Source of the DNA: Verrucomicrobia bacterium UBA6015
Lineage (GTDB): Bacteria > Verrucomicrobiota > Kiritimatiellia > UBA8416
Length of the DNA: 19,463 nt
Assembly (NCBI GenBank): GCA_002428045.1
Contig: DIZZ01000257.1
Coordinates: forward strand, 1 to 19,463
Reading direction: 5' to 3'
The notes under the pieces: generated by a model
What the model saw: only the letters and a program-made list of their open reading frames with translations
Told to the model about the DNA's origin: nothing
Databases searched by the model: none
Program-made: the position numbers and the translations under genes
Shown: piece after piece, positions 1 to 6,094 of the stretch
Position numbering within the stretch: the stretch's first letter is position 1
Layout of the letters: each line of letters opens with the position of its first letter

Positions 1-948
1 GCGGGGAAGCGGTTGAAGTGGGTCTTGGGGGATGGGGATCGGAATTGTCCGAGTTGTTCGGGGTTGGCTGGGCAGGTGCATTCTGAGGCGGACTGGGATG
101 CGGCGGGGATTCGTCCGGGGGCAGGGTTGCTTTATTGCCAGGGGCATTGTCATTGCCGGTTGGTGGAGACGGTTGAGGCGGTTAGCGGGAATCTGGCCGC
201 TGTTGTTGTTCGTGCTGAGGTGGGGAATCGGCAGGGGGCAAGACTACAGACTGCAGACGACAGACTGCAGACCGCAGACTATAGGCCGCAATACAGGAAC
301 TTATCGCAGAGGCACGGGGATTTGGTTGATTTTTCGGCTTCTGGTAGAGGGCGGACAGGGGAAAAGCTGAATGCTGAAATGGGATCTGGAACAGCAAGGG
401 GGTTGATGATGGATACGGATGCTGATGGGGTTGTCGGGGGGGCTACGGTCGAGGAGCTGGCGAATGCGCTGCGCTTCGAGCGGGAGAAGAATAAGGTGTT
501 GATGGATGAGGTTGTCGGTCTTGAGGGTGAGCTGGTGAATCACCGGATCGCGGAATACGGCGACCTGATTGATGCGGAGTCGCGGGACTTCTGGCGGGGT
601 CAGCTTTTGACGAACCGTGAGCAGGCCGACAAGGTGCTGAAGGCGATGGCGGCCCGGACTGCGGCTGCTGCTGGCCGGGGTGCTGGCGTTGTTGCGGGGG
701 CTGCTGATGGGGTTGCTGCCGGTGGTGTTTCCGCTGGCTGCGAAGTACGCCCGAAGCCGATGCATAACCGGGCTACGGCTAAGCCGGTCCAGCCGGGTGC
801 GAACGGGGCTGCTGTAGCCGTGGTGGATGACGGCAAGGCGGGTCAGATCCGCAACCGGGCGCATGAGCTTTGCAAGGCGGAGGGGGTGCCGTTCTCGGTC
901 GCATTCCGGAGGGCGGAGCGCGAAGCGCAGGGCGCTTCGCGAGACTGA
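1..948 (+). CDS. Mu gpF-like minor head protein C-terminus, in frame with a scaffold-like phage protein (5' partial)
   Basis: The frame is open from base 1, so the 5' end lies outside the window; TTG at 13 is only a possible start. Codons up to about 75 carry paired Cys/His in GDRNCPSCSGLAGQ and LYCQGHCHCRL, typical of the C-terminal zinc-like knuckle of Mu gpF-type minor head proteins, which sit at the portal vertex. A low-complexity stretch follows, encoded partly by a heptamer DNA array (241-284). From Met at 406 or 409 onward the protein looks like the scaffolding tail of Mu-type protease/scaffold proteins: a coiled coil (ALRFEREKNKVLMDEV), the block EYGDLIDAESRDFWRGQLL, an Ala/Gly linker, and a C-terminal helix IRNRAHELCKAEGV. 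No protease domain is present. AAGGGGG at 396-402 is well spaced for an ATG at 409, so this may be two genes (a minor head protein ending near the array, and a 179-residue scaffold at 409-948) that now read through in one frame. Confidence 0.7.
   Translation, partial: AGKRLKWVLGDGDRNCPSCSGLAGQVHSEADWDAAGIRPGAGLLYCQGHCHCRLVETVEAVSGNLAAVVVRAEVGNRQGARLQTADDRLQTADYRPQYRNLSQRHGDLVDFSASGRGRTGEKLNAEMGSGTARGLMMDTDADGVVGGATVEELANALRFEREKNKVLMDEVVGLEGELVNHRIAEYGDLIDAESRDFWRGQLLTNREQADKVLKAMAARTAAAAGRGAGVVAGAADGVAAGGVSAGCEVRPKPMHNRATAKPVQPGANGAAVAVVDDGKAGQIRNRAHELCKAEGVPFSVAFRRAEREAQGASRD
241..284 (+). repeat. Heptamer tandem array 1 (six units, inside the first reading frame)
   Basis: From 242 the sequence reads as six 7-base units: GACTACA, GACTGCA, GACGACA, GACTGCA, GACCGCA, GACTATA. 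It is read in frame as R-L-Q-T-A-D-D then R-L-Q-T-A-D-Y, since three units make seven codons. The same unit family lies between genes elsewhere in the module. Confidence 0.9.
363..384 (+). repeat. AAAGCTGA-type spacer repeat, copy A
   Basis: Twenty-two bases built on AAAGCTGA and ATGGG. They match 19 of 22 positions with the undoubted intergenic spacer at 3706-3727. This supports reading 241-402 as a former intergenic spacer now inside an open frame. Confidence 0.7.
396..411 (+). promoter_or_regulatory. Internal Shine-Dalgarno plus ATG: probable start of the scaffold-like protein
   Basis: AAGGGGG (396-402) lies six bases before ATG 409 (another ATG is at 406), just after a stretch that looks like intergenic spacer. 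The scaffold-like sequence begins right after it. This resembles phage Mu gene Z, where a scaffold starts inside a longer frame, but here the upstream frame encodes minor-head sequence, not a protease. Confidence 0.5.
919..941. other. Perfect 10-bp inverted repeat with 3-base loop at the 3' end of the scaffold frame
   Basis: CGCGAAGCGC (919-928), loop AGG, then GCGCTTCGCG (932-941). It ends five bases before the TGA at 946-948, so it encodes the last residues of the protein. No T-run follows on the + strand and no A-run precedes it, so it is not a standard intrinsic terminator. It could stabilise or process the mRNA ahead of the capsid genes. Confidence 0.8.
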
Positions 949-1011
949 AGACATCGGGGAGGGACTGCAGACTGCAGACCGCAGACTGAAGACTGAAGAC
1001 CGAAGACTGAA
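943..1011 (+). repeat. Heptamer tandem array 2
   Basis: One isolated unit (GACTGAA at 943) overlaps the stop codon. A perfect run of seven units follows at 963-1011: GACTGCA twice, GACCGCA, GACTGAA twice, GACCGAA, GACTGAA. The change from -GCA to -GAA units runs 5' to 3'. It lies in the spacer between the scaffold-like and decoration-like genes. Confidence 0.95.
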
Positions 1012-1014
1012 GTG

Positions 1015-1041
1015 TTGACCTGATTGACCGGGTTGACCTTG
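1015..1041 (+). repeat. Nonamer array, TTGACCNNN x3
   Basis: TTGACCTGA, TTGACCGGG and TTGACCTTG lie directly after heptamer array 2 and just before the Shine-Dalgarno AAGGAAGG (1053-1060) of the next gene. TTGACC resembles a -35 hexamer, but three copies nine bases apart look like another tandem array and not one promoter. Confidence 0.75.
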
Positions 1042-1069
1042 ATTACTGAAATAAGGAAGGGGGCGGGTG

Positions 1070-1501
1070 ATGAGTATGGATACGCAGAATGATACGCGGG
1101 TTGGGGATTTGCCGTTGGTGGCGGGTGAGGATTTGTCGGGCAAGGAAGGGATGATTGCCAAGATCACGAATGCGGCTGGCCAGGTGCTGGCTAAGTTGCC
1201 GGATGATCCCGGCGACATTGCCGTGTTTGTGGTCATCGAGGGTAATGTCGCGGGCAAGACCGTGAATGTGCGTCCGCTGGAGCAAGGTCGCAATGTGCGG
1301 CTGCGGCTGAGCAGGGATGTGAAGCCGGGTGATGTGCTGGTGGCGTCTGATCCGACTGACCCCCTGGTCCGCGGCATGGTGACGCCGTTGACGGGTGCAC
1401 CGGGCACGTATCGCGGGATCGCGATTGCGGAGGAGTACGGCGATATAGGGCAGCTTGTGCTGGCTCGGCCGGTGGCGATTGGGGAGATTGAGGTTGTTTA
1501 A
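1070..1501 (+). CDS. Small phage head decoration/cement-like protein
   Basis: The protein has 143 residues. ATG at 1070 is preferred over GTG at 1067 because AAGGAAGG (1053-1060) is nine bases upstream. The sequence is rich in beta-forming, Gly/Val-rich segments: KEGMIAKITNAAGQVLAKL, NVAGKTVNVRPLEQGRNVRL, then KPGDVLVASDP and GTYRGIAIAEE. This pattern, the size, and the position just before the major capsid gene fit capsid decoration/cement proteins such as the DUF2190 or lambda gpD type, which bind capsid axes and stabilise the shell. No single diagnostic motif is visible, so the role rests mostly on context. It has no signal peptide or membrane segment. Tandem-repeat spacers flank it on both sides. 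Confidence 0.65.
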   Translation: MSMDTQNDTRVGDLPLVAGEDLSGKEGMIAKITNAAGQVLAKLPDDPGDIAVFVVIEGNVAGKTVNVRPLEQGRNVRLRLSRDVKPGDVLVASDPTDPLVRGMVTPLTGAPGTYRGIAIAEEYGDIGQLVLARPVAIGEIEVV

Positions 1502-1507
1502 GGGGAA

Positions 1508-1540
1508 GACTACAGACTGCAGACTACAGACTGCAGACTA
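1508..1540 (+). repeat. Heptamer tandem array 3
   Basis: GACTACA, GACTGCA, GACTACA, GACTGCA, then a partial GACTA, starting six bases after the TAA of the decoration-like gene. The leader GGGGAA and the first three units are identical to those of the array after the capsid gene (2540-2566). Confidence 0.95.
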
Positions 1541-1546
1541 ACTGGC

Positions 1547-1564
1547 GATTAGGATTAGGAACTA
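1547..1564 (+). repeat. Hexamer GATTAG short array
   Basis: GATTAG twice, then the variant GAACTA, between heptamer array 3 and the capsid Shine-Dalgarno AGGGAGGT (1572-1579). A longer version of the same hexamer lies at 3747-3776. Confidence 0.65.
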
Positions 1565-1584
1565 GGGAATGAGGGAGGTTTGAG

Positions 1585-2535
1585 ATGAGTCGTTTGAGTG
1601 ATATTAGTGCGAGTCCGACGCTGCGGGAGTATGCGCAGGGTGCAGCGCAGGATGCGATTATGCCAGTGGCTGATTTTCTGGCACCGACTGTCGAGGTGGC
1701 CACAAGTGTCGGCCGCTTTAAGCGGTACGATGATCGGAACCGTTTCCGGATTCCGAATACGCTGCGGTCGCTGGGCGGCCGGGCCACGGAACTGAAGTTT
1801 GACGTGAGCGATGCAACCTACAACTGCGAACCTCATGCGCTGGATTATCCGGTGGATAATCTGGAGCAGCTTGAGGCTTCCGGTCTTGAGGATATGCTCC
1901 GTGAGGGCATCACGGCGGTATCGGAGGTGGCGGCGCTCTCGCATGAGGCAACGGTTATCACCAAGGCGCTGGAAGCGACTGGGGCGGGTACAGGGCTGAC
2001 CTGGAACAGCGCGGCTGATCCGGTGTCGGACATCGACGGGGTTATCCTGGACGTGATCAAGGCGGCCCGGTACGGGTCGCTGATGGGCGTGGGTGTGCTG
2101 TTCGGTGCCTCGGCGTGGCGTCTGTTCAAGAACCAGGCGCAGGTGCGCGGCCGGTTCGTGATCGGCAATGGCTCGGGGCGCGGCTCGGGTAATCTCGGGC
2201 TGGCTGTTCCGACCGAGCAGAGCGCCTCGCAGATGTTCCTGGGCTCGCCGGAGGTGAAGACCAGCTACATGATCTATGACCCGGCGGCTGCCGGTCTGGA
2301 TACCGACATCCAGTTCTTGCTGGATTCGAGCATCCTGGTGTTCGCCCGCAAGGCGGCCCCGACGCGGCGCGACCCCTCGTTCATGAAGACGTTCCGTCTG
2401 ATGAACCGCTTCATGGTGCCAGGGTCGTATGTGCGTGATGACGGGCGCGTGGAGGTCGCTAAGTTCGACTGGTCGGAGGATGTGCAGATCACGAATGCGG
2501 CGGCCTGTGTGCGGTTGAATGTGGCGGCGGCGTAG
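1585..2535 (+). CDS. Phage major capsid protein
   Basis: The protein has 316 residues, starting at ATG 1585 with AGGGAGGT five bases upstream. It is the shell subunit, probably of HK97-like fold. The N-terminal block APTVEVATSVGRFKRYDD, then RNRFRIPNTLRSLGGRATEL and YNCEPHALDYPVDNLE, is typical of major capsid proteins: an inner-surface arm followed by an aromatic strand and the start of the spine helix. A helical middle (GLEDMLREGITAVSEVAALSHEA) follows, then an A-domain with GVLFGASAWRLFKN, and a C-terminal strand set (TDIQFLLDSSILVFARK, FRLMNRFMVPGSYVRDDGRV). The length is usual for such capsids. It does not look like Mu gpT despite the Mu-like upstream genes, so the head module is mixed. 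No cleavable pro-domain is obvious, consistent with a separate scaffold and no protease. Confidence 0.87.
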   Translation: MSRLSDISASPTLREYAQGAAQDAIMPVADFLAPTVEVATSVGRFKRYDDRNRFRIPNTLRSLGGRATELKFDVSDATYNCEPHALDYPVDNLEQLEASGLEDMLREGITAVSEVAALSHEATVITKALEATGAGTGLTWNSAADPVSDIDGVILDVIKAARYGSLMGVGVLFGASAWRLFKNQAQVRGRFVIGNGSGRGSGNLGLAVPTEQSASQMFLGSPEVKTSYMIYDPAAAGLDTDIQFLLDSSILVFARKAAPTRRDPSFMKTFRLMNRFMVPGSYVRDDGRVEVAKFDWSEDVQITNAAACVRLNVAAA

Positions 2536-2545
2536 CCGCGGGGAA

Positions 2546-2590
2546 GACTACAGACTGCAGACTACAGACCGAAGACCGAAGACTGAAGAC
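2546..2590 (+). repeat. Heptamer tandem array 4
   Basis: GACTACA, GACTGCA, GACTACA, GACCGAA, GACCGAA, GACTGAA, then a partial GAC, starting ten bases after the capsid stop codon. As in array 2, units ending -CA come first and units ending -GAA last. Confidence 0.95.
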
Positions 2591-2592
2591 AT

Positions 2593-2645
2593 AGCGGCGG
2601 CGGCGGGCGGGGCTTGAGGGTTGCGCGTCGCCGTCGCTCCTTTTT
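2593..2645 (+). terminator. Possible weak terminator after the capsid gene
   Basis: AGCGGCGGCG (2593-2602) can pair with CGCCGTCGCT (2629-2638), ten pairs with one G-T wobble, followed by CC and five T. The loop of 26 bases is large and the T-run short, so any termination would be partial. It lies between the capsid gene and the next frame, where lowering expression would be sensible. Weak support only. Confidence 0.25.
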
Positions 2646-2656
2646 CGGGGGGCGTC

Positions 2657-3697
2657 ATGGACTGGTACACGGTGGATTCGGCGCACATGCTGGGGGTGAT
2701 GTCGGTGCAGGCCGTGACGTATTACGAGTCGTGGCTGAAGCTGATGCCCCAGAAGGCGGGGCGTCTGGATGAGATCACGGCAGGCGTGGTCTCGGAGTTC
2801 CGGGCGGCGCTGTTGTCGAATCCGCTGAATGTGCTGGAGCCGGATGTGCGCAAGCTCCCCCAGCCCTGCGTGCGCTATGCGGAGACGCTGGTTATCGGGG
2901 CACTGTACCGCGAGATGGATAAGCCCCTGTCGGAGGTTGAGCAGTCCCAGGTGATCCGGGCGGAAATCACGCTGCGGACCTTCTACACGCGGGCCTTGCA
3001 GGTGACGGTTCAGGACAAGGGCTCGGGGTTCCCGAGTTATAGTCGGCTGCCACGGCGACCGGCGGCGGCCACGCCCAGCGTGGTGGTCGAGACGGTCGCC
3101 ACGCCGGCATTCAGTCCGGCGGGCGGCGGTCAGGCCGATAGCAGCGTCAGCGTGGTGGTTTCCTGCGCGACCGTGGGCTCGGTGATCCGCTACACGGTGG
3201 ACGGCAGCGAGCCCGGTACGGGGAGTCCGGCGATAAGCTCGGTCGGGGCGGTCGTGGTGTCGGTACCAGGGGCGCTCAAGGCGCGGGCCTACAAGGTCGG
3301 CATGGAGATGAGCTTGATGCGGACCGCCTATTATACGGCAGTCGCGGCGGGTCGGGTGTATTTCCATGCGGCGGGGCAGGCCATCACGACGGCCGATGAG
3401 CTGTCGGCATGGATGGCGGGGGTTCCGGCGGGCGGATCGCTTCCGGCCCCGGCGGCGGGAACGTCGTTCGCGCTGGCGGTGACGCCGGGTACGGTGTGTC
3501 TGGTGATCGCCTATCCGGCGAGCATCCGGGAGCTGGGCGGCGCGATCCAGCAGTCGACGGGGATGAAGGTGCGGCTTGCCTGGGTCAATAGTCCGTATTC
3601 GCGGGTGATCGAGCATGAGGGGCTGGCTTACCGGGTTTATCAGTGGATGCCTGCGTTTGCTTGGGAGAATGCCGATGTTTTCGACATCGTTTTGTAA
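2657..3697 (+). CDS. Phage structural protein: alpha-helical N-terminus, chitobiase-type Ig domain, fibre-like C-terminus
   Basis: The protein has 346 residues from ATG 2657, chosen because GGGGGG at 2647-2652 is correctly spaced; TTG 2621 would add 12 unconvincing residues. Residues 1-120 are mostly helical (YYESWLKLMPQKAGRLDEIT, RYAETLVIGALYREM, IRAEITLRTFYTRALQ), recalling small head-tail adaptor proteins, though no motif proves it. A Pro/Ala linker follows. Residues about 147-230 look like a CHB_HEX_C_1 Ig-like domain (TPAFSPAGG, then IRYTVDGSEPGTGSP and LKARAYKVGMEMS). The C-terminus (CLVIAYPASIRELGGAIQ, YRVYQWMPAFAWENADVFDI) resembles beta-rich phage surface domains. It occupies the slot after the capsid gene where a connector would be expected. 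The combination suggests an adaptor that also displays surface domains. Function is inferred. Confidence 0.6.
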   Translation: MDWYTVDSAHMLGVMSVQAVTYYESWLKLMPQKAGRLDEITAGVVSEFRAALLSNPLNVLEPDVRKLPQPCVRYAETLVIGALYREMDKPLSEVEQSQVIRAEITLRTFYTRALQVTVQDKGSGFPSYSRLPRRPAAATPSVVVETVATPAFSPAGGGQADSSVSVVVSCATVGSVIRYTVDGSEPGTGSPAISSVGAVVVSVPGALKARAYKVGMEMSLMRTAYYTAVAAGRVYFHAAGQAITTADELSAWMAGVPAGGSLPAPAAGTSFALAVTPGTVCLVIAYPASIRELGGAIQQSTGMKVRLAWVNSPYSRVIEHEGLAYRVYQWMPAFAWENADVFDIVL

Positions 3698-3727
3698 AAA
3701 GCTGAAAAGCTGAAAGCTGACATGGGG
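3697..3727 (+). repeat. AAAAGCTG array (copy B of the AAAGCTGA spacer)
   Basis: AAAAGCTG twice, then AAAGCTGA, starting at the last base of the stop codon and followed by CATGGGG. Positions 3706-3727 match 363-384 at 19 of 22 bases. Confidence 0.75.
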
Positions 3728-3746
3728 AAGAACAACGGGGCGGGGC

Positions 3747-3776
3747 GATTAGGATTACGATTACGATTACGATTAT
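3747..3776 (+). repeat. Hexamer GATTAC array (five units)
   Basis: GATTAG, GATTAC three times, then GATTAT, ending 24 bases before the ATG of the propeller gene. Same family as 1547-1564. Confidence 0.9.
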
Positions 3777-3800
3777 GGGGTTGAACTAAGGGGGTGGACG

Positions 3801-5750
3801 ATGAATCGGGAAGTACGGGATCGGCTATTGGCGCAGTTGAAGGCGGCATTGATCAAGTGGGCGGAGAAGCAGATTCTTGAGCGGGTGTTCAAGGGTGTCT
3901 GGTTCAAGCGGTGGCGGTGGCTGTTTGTTCTGGTACCGTTGGCGGGGGGCTGTGCGCCGGATGCCATGGCCCAGGGTTTTGTCGCGGATGTGGATTACCA
4001 GATTCAGCGGCAGTACAAGGGGCCGTTTCTGCGGCATGAGGTCTTCACCAGCGCGGCCGAATTGGCGGCGTATGTCGACGGAGGGGAGGCGTCGCGTGCC
4101 TATGCCGGGCAGGTCGTGGTCCTGATCGAGGGCGACAACGAGCCGGTGACCTATACGCTGGGTCGCAATGGCACGGGGCTTGTCGCCCACCGGACCGGCG
4201 GGGCTCCCGATGTCTGGAGTGTGTATCCGGCGGTTACCGATGTCGATCTGGACGGGTTCCACCTGATCGGGGCGGCCGATGTGCTGACGGCGGGTGGTGC
4301 CAGCCTGGAGGCGGCAGCCCTGCTGGCCGGGGGCGCGGTTCAGACCAACCATACCGGGGATGTGGCACTGGGCGGGGATCTGGCAGTTGCAGGTACGGCA
4401 ACGGCGGCAAAGGTGGTCGCAGGCGGGGTGTATGATGCGTCGGGCCGGAGCATCGCGGGGATCGCTGTCGATAGCGCGGTGCGCTATGACGCGGGCAAGA
4501 CCTGGGTTGCCGCGGCTGGGACTGAACCGGAGGTCGGGTCATGGGATGATATTGCGTGGTCTCCCCGGCTGCGCATGTTTATCGCTGTCAGCGGTGCGGC
4601 GGTGGGCCGCTCGACGGACGGCGTCAACTGGACGCTGCAGGAGGTACCGGTGAGTTCCCCGAAAGCCGTCGCCTGGGCGGAAGGGCTCGGGCTATTCGTG
4701 ATGGTCAACGACAACCTCATCCACGCCGTCGCGCTGTCGGCCGACGGGTACAACTGGAGCCTTGCGTCCATTCCCCCGTCGGGAACGCTGCGGGGGGTGA
4801 CATGGGCGCAGGAACTGGGACTGCTCGTCGCCGTGGGGGCTACCCGGATCGCAACCTCCCCGGATGGGCAGGTATGGACGACCCAGTCGGTGAACAGCCT
4901 CTGGTACGATGTCTGCTGGGTGCCTGAACTCGGGCTGGCGGTTGCCTCCAGCAGCGGGCTCGGTCCGAGGATCGGGATCTCCTCCGATGGCGTGAACTGG
5001 ACGTATCCGACCGTGCCCGACAACTACTTCCTCGGCGTGACGTGGTCGCCGGAACTGCGGCTGCTGGTGGCGGTGGGATCGAAGGGTGGAACCTATGCCA
5101 GCGTGCTGGTCTCGGCCGACGGCGCGACCTGGACGACGGTGCCAGCGGCACCCAAGGCTGGATGGAACAGCGTACGCTGGTCCTCGGAAGCCCGGTGCTT
5201 TGTCGCCGTCGCGTATGGCGGGCAGGTCATGCGCTCGACCGATGGGGTTGCGTGGGCACTGCAGACCGTACCGAACGCAAAGCCGTGGTGGTCTCTCGCC
5301 TGGTCGCCCGCGCTGCGAACCTTTGTCGCCGGGGGCGATGGCGGCATGATCGTGTCGACGGTTGGCTCGGATGTCTCCGTCGGGAACCTGGCCGTCGAGG
5401 GTACGATTAGCACCGTCGGCGGCATCTCCGCCAGCGGGGATGTCCGGATGGGCACGACGACAGGCACGAACGTGATTGCCGGGGATACCCAGATCGGCAA
5501 TAGCGAACGGCGGATCGAGATCAACCAGAAGGGGCTGGCTATCATCGATGCCGTCACCGAGGATGTCGAGTTCGCCGTCGAGCAAGTCGCCGGGGGACTT
5601 TGGCGCGTGGATTTGCGGGGAAACCCGCTCATCAATGCCGAAGGGCTGTCCTTCGCCGGCGGTGGGCGGCTCCAGAGCGACGGCACCAACCTTTTCTTTG
5701 TGCCCGTCATCGCCAACGTCACCAACCGGATCACCAATAATAATCCGTAG
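3801..5750 (+). CDS. Seven-bladed Asp-box propeller fibre-like protein with N-terminal membrane/signal segment
   Basis: The protein has 649 residues, with ATG 3801 preceded by AAGGGGGTGG (3788-3797). Residues 1-36 form a basic, Trp-rich amphipathic helix. Residues about 38-58 are a hydrophobic signal or anchor segment (WLFVLVPLAGGC) ending in an Ala-x-Ala site (AMA-Q); C51 sits in an imperfect lipobox. Residues about 60-245 are beta-rich, with a stalk-like GDVALGGDLAVAGTATAAKV. Residues about 247-520 are seven blades of about 41 residues: each starts with an x-W-S-P-E-L-x-L-L-V-A-V-type strand, and six carry a perfect Asp-box S-x-D-G-x-x-W at 271, 313, 353, 394, 438 and 479. The tail (VGNLAVEGTISTVGGISASG, then RRIEINQKGLAII) looks like trimeric phage-fibre shaft. 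It probably recognises a surface glycan or receptor. A secretion or anchor segment is unusual for a fibre. It is followed at once by the XhlA-like gene. Confidence 0.75.
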   Translation: MNREVRDRLLAQLKAALIKWAEKQILERVFKGVWFKRWRWLFVLVPLAGGCAPDAMAQGFVADVDYQIQRQYKGPFLRHEVFTSAAELAAYVDGGEASRAYAGQVVVLIEGDNEPVTYTLGRNGTGLVAHRTGGAPDVWSVYPAVTDVDLDGFHLIGAADVLTAGGASLEAAALLAGGAVQTNHTGDVALGGDLAVAGTATAAKVVAGGVYDASGRSIAGIAVDSAVRYDAGKTWVAAAGTEPEVGSWDDIAWSPRLRMFIAVSGAAVGRSTDGVNWTLQEVPVSSPKAVAWAEGLGLFVMVNDNLIHAVALSADGYNWSLASIPPSGTLRGVTWAQELGLLVAVGATRIATSPDGQVWTTQSVNSLWYDVCWVPELGLAVASSSGLGPRIGISSDGVNWTYPTVPDNYFLGVTWSPELRLLVAVGSKGGTYASVLVSADGATWTTVPAAPKAGWNSVRWSSEARCFVAVAYGGQVMRSTDGVAWALQTVPNAKPWWSLAWSPALRTFVAGGDGGMIVSTVGSDVSVGNLAVEGTISTVGGISASGDVRMGTTTGTNVIAGDTQIGNSERRIEINQKGLAIIDAVTEDVEFAVEQVAGGLWRVDLRGNPLINAEGLSFAGGGRLQSDGTNLFFVPVIANVTNRITNNNP

Positions 5751-5762
5751 GAGGATGGGACC

Positions 5763-6050
5763 ATGGCGGAAGCAATCGGCAAATACGTGACGCTGGACGC
5801 CTGCGGGCGGACCAGCGAGATGATGATGGAGAAGCAGCAGGAACTGCTGGTGAAGCTGGAGAGCATCGAGAAGCGGCTATTCCGGGATAATGGCAGCGTC
5901 AGTATGCAGACGCGGCTGGACCGCCACGATCAGGCGCTGCGGCTGCTCCTGTGGGTCACGGGGATCATCGGCGGGACCCTGCTGGCCGGCTTCGCTGGCG
6001 CGGTGGCGATGCTCATCCGGGAGGCGGCCCTGCGGGGTGCGATGCCATGA
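5763..6050 (+). CDS. Small one-TM XhlA/holin-like protein
   Basis: The protein has 95 residues. ATG 5763 is preceded by TAGGAGG (5748-5754), which overlaps the upstream stop codon, so translation is likely coupled. Residues 17-60 are a charged, coiled-coil-like helix (EMMMEKQQELLVKLESIEKR, MQTRLDRHDQALR). Residues about 61-86 are one membrane span (LLLWVTGIIGGTLLAGFAGAVAML), followed by a short basic tail. This is the layout of XhlA-type haemolysin/holin accessory proteins found next to lysis genes in phages. Known for the family: membrane-associated help in host lysis. The gene ends in ATGA (6047-6050), the usual sign of a coupled next gene, but no lysis enzyme follows. Confidence 0.65.
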   Translation: MAEAIGKYVTLDACGRTSEMMMEKQQELLVKLESIEKRLFRDNGSVSMQTRLDRHDQALRLLLWVTGIIGGTLLAGFAGAVAMLIREAALRGAMP

Positions 6051-6094
6051 GCCGGGCGGTGACGAGGGAAAAAATATCGTATTACTGCCGATGA
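6047..6094 (+). pseudogene. Truncated start of a coupled downstream gene (15 codons)
   Basis: ATGA overlaps the stop of the XhlA-like gene. The new frame reads MSRAVTREKISYYCR and then stops as the sequence turns AT-rich. In phages an endolysin often starts here. This looks like the first codons of such a gene cut off at the module boundary, though a chance ATGA cannot be excluded. Confidence 0.3.

Noticed and set aside
1015..1041. TTGACC as the -35 box of a promoter for the decoration-like gene
   Set aside because: Three copies at nine-base spacing and no convincing -10 box at the right distance; better read as a tandem array.
301..1407. 368-codon - strand open frame across the scaffold and decoration genes
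   Set aside because: Antisense shadow in high-GC DNA: low-complexity Ser/Arg/Pro sequence that also reads the repeat arrays; no Shine-Dalgarno or domain.
2524..2541. Small GC hairpin at the capsid stop codon as a terminator
   Set aside because: Only four or five pairs and no T-run; expected by chance in GCGGC-rich sequence.
241..2590. CRISPR array from the repeated short units
   Set aside because: Units are seven bases with no spacers; these are direct tandem repeats.
2489..3616. 375-codon - strand open frame opposite the post-capsid gene
   Set aside because: Arg/His-rich composition typical of antisense reading of GC-rich genes; the + strand protein has recognisable domains.
3801..5750. 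Diversity-generating retroelement target in the fibre-like gene
   Set aside because: No C-type-lectin-like variable end, no template repeat and no reverse transcriptase seen in the window.
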